A stretch of DNA of 64,000 nucleotides. Source: an uncultured Paludibaculum sp. Lineage in GTDB: Bacteria > Acidobacteriota > Terriglobia > Bryobacterales > Bryobacteraceae. Under the pieces are notes generated by a model. It was given only the letters and a program-made list of their open reading frames with translations. It did not search any database and was not told the DNA's origin. Shown piece by piece: positions 57,574 through 64,000 of this stretch (the stretch's first letter is position 1; the number at the start of each line of letters is the position of its first letter). The DNA lies in NCBI RefSeq assembly GCF_963665245.1, contig NZ_OY762269.1, forward strand, positions 620,001 through 684,000. The letters are read 5' to 3'. A program made the position numbers and the translations under genes.

Positions 57574-59729
57574 AGCCAATCCGCCAGGTCGCGGTGCTCG
57601 GCGCCGGAACAATGGGTGCGCGCATTGCCGCGCATTGCGCCAATGCGGGGATACCGGCCCTGCTGTTCGACCTGACGACGGCCCTGGCGGCCAAGGGACT
57701 GGAGACGGCACGGAAGCAGTCGCCCGCCGGCTTCTACACCGAACAAGGGGTGGCCCTGGTAACGCCAGGCAGCTTCGATGAGCACCTGTGCCGGCTTAGC
57801 GGCGCGGACTGGGTGATTGAGGCGGTGACCGAGAATCTCGAGGTGAAACGCACGCTGTGGTCGCGAGCTCTGCAGCACGCACCATTGGAAGCGGTGCTTT
57901 CCACGAACACCTCAGGTATCCCGTTGCGATCCATCTGTGAAGGCTGGCCGGAACAGCGCGCGCGACGCTTTCTCGGAACCCACTTTTTCAATCCGCCGCG
58001 CTACCTCCATCTGCTGGAGTTGATCCCGGCGCCGCACACTGACGCATCGCTTCTGCGCGATGTGGCCGCGTTCGCTGATCGCACACTTGGCAAGGGTGTC
58101 GTGGTGTGCAAAGACACTCCGAACTTCATCGCGAATCGCATCGGCTCGTTCTATGGCGCCACCATCTACCAGTTGATGCAGCGGCTGAATCTCTCGATTG
58201 AGGAAGTGGATGCGCTCACGGGACCCATCATCGGCCTACCCAAATCCGCATCGTTCCGTCTCTTGGATATCGTCGGTTTGGATGTGTGGAATCTGGTGTC
58301 GAAGAACCTCTACGACCTGGTGCCGGACGATCCGTGGCGCGAACGTTTCCTGCCGCCGCCCTTTCTCACCGAGATGCTGAGCCGCGGCTGGCTGGGCGAC
58401 AAGACGGGGCAGGGCTTCTATCAGCGCCGTGGTCCAAAGAAGGAGATCTGGGCGATCGACTGGAAGACCTTCGAGTATCATCCCGCCGCGAAGCCGAAGC
58501 TGCCAGCGCTCGAGAACGCGAAACTGATTGAGGATCTACCCTCCAGGCTCCGCGCTCTGTTCGACGACAAGTCCAAGGCCGGCGAGTTCTATCGCGGTCT
58601 CTTCGGAGACGTGTATTCGTACGCCTCGGCGATGCTGCCGGAGATCGCGCACTCGGCTGACGACATCGACCACGCAATGCAGTGGGGCTATGCCCACACC
58701 GTCGGCCCGTTCGGCGTGGCGCGTATCTTGAATCTGCAGCCTCCGCCGCCCGCGGAGGTGGAATCATCGCGGTCTGGCGTCGTCATCCTCCGGCGGCAAC
58801 CGGTTGTGCAGTCGAACCCCGGCGCATCGCTCCGCGACCTCGGTGACGGCTGTCTGTGCCTGGAGTTCCACTCCAAAATGAACTCGTTGGGCGATGACGG
58901 CATCTCGATGATCCACTCCGGCTTGAAGAAGCTGGAGAGCGATTTCGACGCCATGGTGATCGCCAATCAGGGTGAGAACTTCAGTGTCGGCGCGAATCTC
59001 ATGCTGGTCCTACTGGCCGCGCAGGAGCAGGAGTGGGACGACCTCAACGCCGCCATCCATCGCTTCCAGCAGGCGAGCATGGCCATCAAGTACGCGGCGA
59101 AGCCCGTTGTGGTGGCGCCGCATCAGCGCGCCCTGGGCGGTGGTTGCGAGCTGGTGCTGCATGCGCCGCGTGTCCAGAGTGCCGCCGAACTATACATGGG
59201 GCTGGTGGAGGTCGGTGTCGGCGTCATTCCTGGCGCGGGCGGCTGTAAGGAACTCATCGCCCGGCTGAAGGATCCACGCAAGGTCTTCGAGTTGATTGGG
59301 ATGGCCAAAGTGTCCACCTCCGCTGAGAACGCCAAGGAGTTGGGCCTGCTGGACAAGTCGGCCGCAATCACTATGAATCCGGAGCGGCTCATCGGCGACG
59401 CGAAACAGACGGCGCTTTCCATGGCCAGCGCATACAGGCCGGGTGCGCCCCGGAACGATATCAAAGTGGGCGGCGATCCGGCCTTTGCCGCGCTCCGCAT
59501 CGGCGCCTGGCAGATGCGGCAGGCGGAGTACATTAGCGACCACGACATGCTCATCGCCGAGAAACTGGCTCGCGTCTTGACGGGCGGCGTCCATCCCGGC
59601 GACCGCCTTGTTTCCGAGCAGTTCCTTCTCGATCTCGAGCGCGAGGCGTTCCTCAGCCTCTGCGGGACGGTCAAAACACAGGAACGCATTGCCTACATGT
59701 TGAAGAACGGAAAGCCGCTGCGGAACTAG
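57570..59729 (+). CDS. fadN: 3-hydroxyacyl-CoA dehydrogenase / enoyl-CoA hydratase (FadN-type)
   Basis: 719 residues. N-terminal NAD-binding domain (VAVLGAGTMGARIAAHCANA, VIEAVTENLEVKR, LSTNTSGIPL, FLGTHFFNPPRYLHLLELIP) then the hydroxyacyl dehydrogenase C-domain, and a C-terminal crotonase domain (NQGENFSVGANL, AHQRALGGGCELVLHAPRVQ in part, MGLVEVGVGVIPGAGG with the catalytic Glu region). Order dehydrogenase-hydratase is that of Bacillus FadN, the reverse of E. coli FadB. Performs hydration and oxidation in beta-oxidation. First structural gene after the TetR repressor; 9 nt before fadA. Confidence 0.93.
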   Translation: MKPIRQVAVLGAGTMGARIAAHCANAGIPALLFDLTTALAAKGLETARKQSPAGFYTEQGVALVTPGSFDEHLCRLSGADWVIEAVTENLEVKRTLWSRALQHAPLEAVLSTNTSGIPLRSICEGWPEQRARRFLGTHFFNPPRYLHLLELIPAPHTDASLLRDVAAFADRTLGKGVVVCKDTPNFIANRIGSFYGATIYQLMQRLNLSIEEVDALTGPIIGLPKSASFRLLDIVGLDVWNLVSKNLYDLVPDDPWRERFLPPPFLTEMLSRGWLGDKTGQGFYQRRGPKKEIWAIDWKTFEYHPAAKPKLPALENAKLIEDLPSRLRALFDDKSKAGEFYRGLFGDVYSYASAMLPEIAHSADDIDHAMQWGYAHTVGPFGVARILNLQPPPPAEVESSRSGVVILRRQPVVQSNPGASLRDLGDGCLCLEFHSKMNSLGDDGISMIHSGLKKLESDFDAMVIANQGENFSVGANLMLVLLAAQEQEWDDLNAAIHRFQQASMAIKYAAKPVVVAPHQRALGGGCELVLHAPRVQSAAELYMGLVEVGVGVIPGAGGCKELIARLKDPRKVFELIGMAKVSTSAENAKELGLLDKSAAITMNPERLIGDAKQTALSMASAYRPGAPRNDIKVGGDPAFAALRIGAWQMRQAEYISDHDMLIAEKLARVLTGGVHPGDRLVSEQFLLDLEREAFLSLCGTVKTQERIAYMLKNGKPLRN

Positions 59730-59738
59730 GATCCACCC

Positions 59739-60869
59739 ATGACCACGCCCGTCATCATCGACTGTCTCAGAACACCGGCGGGGAAGGCGCCCAAGGGCTC
59801 GCTGCGCCAGATGCGGCCCGACGATATGGCCGCGGCTGTGTTCCGGGCACTGTTTGCCAAGTATCCGCAAGTGACACCGGAAAGTGTCGACGATGTGATT
59901 CTGGGCTGTGCCATGCCCGAAGGCGAGCAGGGCATGAACATGGCTCGCATCGCCGCGCTAGCCGCCGGATTGCCGGTGACCGTCCCGGCCGTCACCATCA
60001 ATCGATTCTGTTCCTCTGGCCTGCAGGCGATTGCCATGGCGGCCGAGCGCATCGCGTCCGGCAACGCGGAGATTCTCCTTGCGGGCGGGGCCGAGTCGAT
60101 GAGCATGGTGCCGATGGGCGGCTACAAGTTTGCGCCCAATCCACGGCTGGCCGTCGAATGGCCCGAGGTTTACATCTCCATGGGGCTGACCGCGGAGAAC
60201 CTCCAGCGCCAGTACGGCATCAGCCGTGAGCAGCAGGACGCGTTCGCTTACCGTTCGCATCAGAACGCGCTGCACGCCCAGCAGGCTGGGCACTTCGACG
60301 AGGAACTCGTCGCCATCAACGGCCTGGACAAGGATGAAGGGCCGCGCGCCGACACCTCGCTCGAGGCTCTCGCCAAGCTGAAGCCGGTGTTTCACGCGCG
60401 CGGCTCGGTCACCGCCGGGAATGCCTCGCAGACCTCCGATGGAGCGGCCGCGGCTCTGGTCATGTCCGAAGGCAAGGCGCGGGAGCTTGGGTTGATGCCC
60501 ATGGCTCGCTTTGTCTCATTCGCCGTGGCAGGTTGCGCGCCCGAGGTAATGGGGATCGGTCCGGTTTTTGCCATCCCCAAAGCGTTGAAACGGGCCGGAC
60601 TGCGGCTCGACGAAGTTGGTGTGATTGAATTGAACGAGGCGTTCGCGGTACAAGCCCTGGCGGTGATGCGGGAGGCGGGCTTGAATCCGGATCTGGTGAA
60701 CATAAACGGTGGCGCGGTAGCACTGGGGCATCCGCTGGGCTGCACTGGCGCTAAGCTGACAGCCACCATCCTAAGGTCAATGAAACGCCGTGGCGCTCGC
60801 TACGGCATGGTGACAATGTGTATCGGGGGCGGCCAAGGGGCCGCGGGCATTCTGGAGAACATGCAATGA
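59739..60869 (+). CDS. fadA: Acetyl-CoA acyltransferase (beta-ketothiolase) FadA
   Basis: 376 residues. Acyl-enzyme Cys in TINRFCSSGLQAIAMA, GGAESMSMVPMGG, the His region NGGAVALGHPLGCTGAKL and the second active Cys in MVTMCIGGGQGAAGI. Thiolytic cleavage of 3-ketoacyl-CoA to acetyl-CoA and a shortened acyl-CoA. Overlaps fadE (ATGA). Confidence 0.95.
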   Translation: MTTPVIIDCLRTPAGKAPKGSLRQMRPDDMAAAVFRALFAKYPQVTPESVDDVILGCAMPEGEQGMNMARIAALAAGLPVTVPAVTINRFCSSGLQAIAMAAERIASGNAEILLAGGAESMSMVPMGGYKFAPNPRLAVEWPEVYISMGLTAENLQRQYGISREQQDAFAYRSHQNALHAQQAGHFDEELVAINGLDKDEGPRADTSLEALAKLKPVFHARGSVTAGNASQTSDGAAAALVMSEGKARELGLMPMARFVSFAVAGCAPEVMGIGPVFAIPKALKRAGLRLDEVGVIELNEAFAVQALAVMREAGLNPDLVNINGGAVALGHPLGCTGAKLTATILRSMKRRGARYGMVTMCIGGGQGAAGILENMQ

Positions 60870-62590
60870 GCACCATCGCACCATCCTCGCCCACACTGCG
60901 GGGCGGCGAGTTTCTCATCCGTGCGGTGGACTCCCGGGAGATTTTCACGCCCGAGGACTTCACCGAAGAGCATCGTGCTATCGCCAGGACTACCGACGAA
61001 TTCTGGAACAAGGAAGTTGTCCCGAATCTGGAGGCGATTCAGCATCAGGATCATGAAGCAGCCGCGCGGGTCCTGAAAAAATCCGCTGAACTCGGCCTGA
61101 CCGCGGTCGTCGTGCCCGAGTCCTATGGCGGAATGGAGATGGATCTCATCTCCGCCATGATCGTGGCCGAAGGGTTGGCCAGGGACGGCTCCTATGCCGG
61201 TTGGCATGGCGCGCACGCCGGCATTGGCACGCTGCCGCTGCTGCTGTTCGGCACCGACGAGCAGAAGCAGAAGTACCTGCCTAAGCTGACTTCCGGAGAA
61301 TGGATCGGGGCCTACGCGCTCACCGAGCCGCAAGCGGGGTCTGACGCTCTGGCCGCCAAGACCCGGGCTGACCTTACGCCCGACGGCACTCACTACGTGC
61401 TCAACGGCTCGAAGATGTGGATCACGAACGCGGGCAAGGCCGACCTGTTCACGGTCTTTGCCAAGGTGAACGGTGAGCAGTTCACTGCCTTCCTTGTCGA
61501 GCGCACAGCGCCCGGCCTCACCGTCGGACAGGAAGAGAAGAAGATGGGCATTAAGGGGTCTTCCACCTGTGCCGTCTACTTCGACAATGTCCCCGTCTCG
61601 TCCTCCAATGTGCTGGGCGAGATCGGCCGCGGCCATATCATCGCCTTCAACATCCTCAACCTGGGACGCCTGAAGCTGGGCCCGTTTGCTGTTGGGGGTT
61701 CGAAGAACGTCATCCAGTCGTGCATCAAGTACGCGAAGGAGCGCAACGCCTTTGGAGGTCCCATCGCGCGCTTTGGTGTCATCCAGTACAAACTGGCCGA
61801 GATGATGATCCGCACGTTTGCGGCGGAGACCATGAGCTATCGTGTTGCCGGTGAAGTGGAGCGGCATGGCGATGTGCTCAAGGGCGCGGAAGAGTTCGCC
61901 ATCGAGTGCAGCTATGTGAAGGTGTTCGCCTCGGAAGTACTCGATCACGTTGTCGATGAGGGCGTCCAGATTCACGGCGGCTACGGTTACCATCAGGACT
62001 ACATGGTGGAACGCGCGTATCGCGACTCGCGCATCAACCGCATCTTTGAAGGCACCAACGAGATCAATCGTCTGCTTTCCACCGGGATGCTGCTCAAGCG
62101 GGCGATGCGCGGACAGTTACCATTGGTGGCGGCCGTCAAACAGGTGCAGGACGAGCTTCTGTCGCCGTCTCTCGCATCCAGCACACCGGATCTGGTGGCC
62201 AACGCCCGAAAGATCACGCTCATCGCATTAGGGGTCGCCTTCCAGCGGTTCCGCGACAAACTCGACGAGCAGCAGGAGGTGCTGGCCGCATTGGCCGATT
62301 GCGCCATGAATACCTACGCAATGGAAGGTGTCGCTCTCCGTTGCGAACGGCTGCAGGGCACGTCCAAGGCGGCGTTGGCCGAAGACGTTCGGGATGTCTT
62401 TCTACGCGACGCGCTCAACACGATCGAAGACAGTGCCCGCATGGTGTTGTCCGCCTCGTCCGATGGCGACTCGCTTCGGACCAATATGGCCGTCTTGCGC
62501 CGTTTCGCGAAGTACGAGCCGGTGGACTCCGTCACGGCTCGCCGCCGCCTCGCTGCCAAGATGCTGGAAACGGGCCGATACTTGTTCTGA
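60866..62590 (+). CDS. fadE: Acyl-CoA dehydrogenase FadE
   Basis: 574 residues from ATG 60866. N-terminal helical domain, then FAD/acyl-binding motifs (YALTEPQAGSDALAAKTRAD, WITNAGKADLFTVFAKVNG), EVLDHVVDEGVQIHGGYGYH and YRDSRINRIFEGTNEINR, and an extra C-terminal ~170-residue domain as in long-chain FadE/VLCAD-like enzymes. Oxidises acyl-CoA to trans-2-enoyl-CoA, passing electrons to ETF (not in window). Stop TGA overlaps the next start by one base. Confidence 0.94.
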   Translation: MSTIAPSSPTLRGGEFLIRAVDSREIFTPEDFTEEHRAIARTTDEFWNKEVVPNLEAIQHQDHEAAARVLKKSAELGLTAVVVPESYGGMEMDLISAMIVAEGLARDGSYAGWHGAHAGIGTLPLLLFGTDEQKQKYLPKLTSGEWIGAYALTEPQAGSDALAAKTRADLTPDGTHYVLNGSKMWITNAGKADLFTVFAKVNGEQFTAFLVERTAPGLTVGQEEKKMGIKGSSTCAVYFDNVPVSSSNVLGEIGRGHIIAFNILNLGRLKLGPFAVGGSKNVIQSCIKYAKERNAFGGPIARFGVIQYKLAEMMIRTFAAETMSYRVAGEVERHGDVLKGAEEFAIECSYVKVFASEVLDHVVDEGVQIHGGYGYHQDYMVERAYRDSRINRIFEGTNEINRLLSTGMLLKRAMRGQLPLVAAVKQVQDELLSPSLASSTPDLVANARKITLIALGVAFQRFRDKLDEQQEVLAALADCAMNTYAMEGVALRCERLQGTSKAALAEDVRDVFLRDALNTIEDSARMVLSASSDGDSLRTNMAVLRRFAKYEPVDSVTARRRLAAKMLETGRYLF

Positions 62591-63054
62591 TGCGGTTATT
62601 GATCCTGGTGGGCTTGCCCGCTTCCGGTAAGTCCACCTGGGCCCAACAGAACGGATTGCCTACGCTCTCGTCGGACGAAGTGCGGGCATTGGTCACCGGT
62701 GACGTCACGCAGCAGGGACAGAACCGATTGGTCTTCCGGACGCTACGCAGCCTGGCCGCCGCGCGGGTGGAGGCGGGCGTGCCGTTAACCTGCATCGATG
62801 CCACCGCTCTCACCGTCTGGGAGCGGCGTTGTTGGGTTCGATTCGCGCAGCTTCAGAACTGCGGGGTCGAGGCGGTCTACTTCGATATCCCCCTGGATGA
62901 ATGCAAGCGGCGTAACGCCGCTCGCGACCGCGTTGTGCCGGATCACGTAATGGACCTGATGGCCGCGCGCCTGCAACCGCCCGATCCGCGCGAAGGCTTC
63001 GATCGGATTACGGTTGTCCGCCTGGAGCCGCTTCCTTCCAGTTCTTCTGCATGA
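62590..63054 (+). CDS. Small P-loop kinase (polynucleotide-kinase/zeta-like fold)
   Basis: 154 residues from ATG 62590 (TGATG coupling with fadE). P-loop GLPASGKSTWAQ (about 8-19), likely base Asp in LSSDEVRAL, second strand LTCIDATALTVWERR, and a lid region ECKRRNAARDRVVPDHVM. Same AAA_33/T4 Pnkp-kinase-like layout as the N-terminal domain of Pnkp at the left end. Could phosphorylate a nucleic acid 5' end or a small molecule; substrate unknown. Its 3' end overlaps the convergent MFS gene by 47 nt. Confidence 0.8.
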   Translation: MRLLILVGLPASGKSTWAQQNGLPTLSSDEVRALVTGDVTQQGQNRLVFRTLRSLAAARVEAGVPLTCIDATALTVWERRCWVRFAQLQNCGVEAVYFDIPLDECKRRNAARDRVVPDHVMDLMAARLQPPDPREGFDRITVVRLEPLPSSSSA

Positions 63055-64000
63055 CCAGCCAAATGGCGGCCGGAACCAGGCCCAGGCACCCGCTGATGAA
63101 GGCGACGGTTCGCACCGAGAGGCCCAGGTCGACGGCCTGCGAGGCCAGAAAGCTCATGCAGCTCATTACCAGGAACAGCCCGCTGAAGTCCGCCGAGAAC
63201 ACGCGGCCCCGGTAGCGGTCTTCCGTCATCCCTTGCAGCATCGTTGTGGAGAAGACCCAGGCGATGGAAGTGCCCGCGTGGCCCAGGGCCACGGCCGCAC
63301 AGGCCAGGGCGAGGGTCGGCGCGGCGCTCAGCAGGCAATACGAGGCTGCCGCGATCAGGAAGGCGAAGAGGATGCCCGCGCGCATCCGGCGCTCATTGTT
63401 CCGTGCCCAGTAGCCCGACGAAAACGAACCGATCAGCGAGCCGACTCCTCTTGCACCCAGCAGCAGGCTCATGCTCAGCGTGCCGCCCAGTACCATGTCC
63501 GCCCCTCGTCCAGCGATCGGAAACACGCGCTCGCCATAAATAGGCAGAATCACCCAGTGGGCGCCCAGCAGGCCCATGCCCGCCTTCACCATCAGGGTGG
63601 CTGTCAGACGCCGGTCTCGCTTGATATAGCGGATGCCCTCCAGCACGGGGCTGAAGTCGACCATGTCCTTCAGGCAGAAGCGCGGCAGGTGGGCGGCGTG
63701 CGTCTCCTTCAACTTCATGGCCGCCAGCAGTAGGGCCGACACGACAAACGACAGGGCATTGACAACGAACAGCACGTCCCGCCCGAACTTGTAGGCGATC
63801 AGCCCGCCCAATCCGCTGCCGATGGCGAAATTGATGGCCCAGGTTGTCGAGGACAGGGCATTGGCCACCATCACCTCACCCTCGTCCCGCGCGATGTTCG
63901 GCACGATGGCGCTGCGGCCGGGCTCGAACAGGGCCCACATGATGGTTTCCAGGAACAACAGGATCCACACCAGCCAGACCATGGTCACCGACTTCACGAA
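63008..64000 (-). CDS. MFS transporter (5' end outside window)
   Basis: About 330 C-terminal residues of a major facilitator superfamily protein in the enterobactin-exporter/macrolide-efflux-like group: FEPGRSAIVPNIARDE, NALSSTTWAINFAIGSGLGG, RDVLFVVNALSFVVSALLLA, LLGARGVGSLIGSFSSGYWA, and seven or eight further membrane segments. The first segments (~70 residues) lie beyond position 64000; the frame stays open to the edge. Role inferred as drug or siderophore efflux. Confidence 0.85.
   Translation of the reverse strand, partial: FVKSVTMVWLVWILLFLETIMWALFEPGRSAIVPNIARDEGEVMVANALSSTTWAINFAIGSGLGGLIAYKFGRDVLFVVNALSFVVSALLLAAMKLKETHAAHLPRFCLKDMVDFSPVLEGIRYIKRDRRLTATLMVKAGMGLLGAHWVILPIYGERVFPIAGRGADMVLGGTLSMSLLLGARGVGSLIGSFSSGYWARNNERRMRAGILFAFLIAAASYCLLSAAPTLALACAAVALGHAGTSIAWVFSTTMLQGMTEDRYRGRVFSADFSGLFLVMSCMSFLASQAVDLGLSVRTVAFISGCLGLVPAAIWLVMQKNWKEAAPGGQP

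Overview
The window is GC-rich, densely coded bacterial chromosome, most likely from an acidobacterium of the Solibacter/Bryobacter/Paludibaculum type. Evidence for this lineage is the pair of large TonB-dependent receptors with an N-terminal carboxypeptidase-regulatory-like domain, tandem secreted VWFA-domain proteins, an ADOP-type FtsX permease remnant, many secreted enzymes with twin-arginine-like leaders, and an hrcA-grpE-dnaJ cluster. The placement is inference from gene content. I see no rRNA, tRNA, CRISPR array, intact insertion sequence or prophage.

Left part (1-15.6 kb): an RNA-repair cassette on the minus strand (Hen1 RNA 3'-terminal ribose 2'-O-methyltransferase, then Pnkp running off the left edge). 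Next come a decayed ADOP permease tail, a secreted PQQ dehydrogenase, two tandem paralogous small membrane proteins and a Gly-rich secreted protein. A coupled ArsA ATPase / Cys-cluster miniprotein / ATP-grasp operon follows, then a secreted amidase, a GT2-methyltransferase fusion, and the heat-shock genes dnaJ, grpE and hrcA.

Middle (15.6-40 kb): a membrane GT2 glycosyltransferase, a 1161-residue TonB receptor followed by a Tat-leader aminotransferase and a SulP transporter, and a DASS anion transporter. A DtxR-family regulator is divergent from a second TonB receptor, with a DtxR-like palindrome between them; that receptor is followed by a four-carbon acid sugar kinase and a PdxA2-like dehydrogenase. 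Then come an HGSNAT/NagX-like acyltransferase, an M1 aminopeptidase, two equal-length VWFA paralogues, a secreted ADP-ribosylglycohydrolase-fold protein and a RIC-type di-iron repair protein with a CRP/FNR-type palindrome upstream.

Right part (40-64 kb): galactarate catabolism (garD-garR, with a GarL-like aldolase 8 kb away behind bshC), an aldo/keto reductase, and a ROK regulator between two DegT-family aminotransferases with a Tat-leader TIM-barrel epimerase and an APC permease. Bacillithiol (bshC), frataxin, HemW and threonine aldolase genes follow, then a YflT-like membrane protein and a STAS antagonist. A TetR-fadN-fadA-fadE fatty-acid beta-oxidation operon has a perfect TetR operator and a coupled small P-loop kinase. 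The window ends inside an MFS transporter.

The most distinctive items are the Hen1/Pnkp cassette, the ArsA/Cys-miniprotein/ATP-grasp operon, the DtxR- and TetR-type palindromes, -10-like boxes placed about 7-10 nt before several start codons (possible leaderless mRNAs), and the split galactarate pathway.
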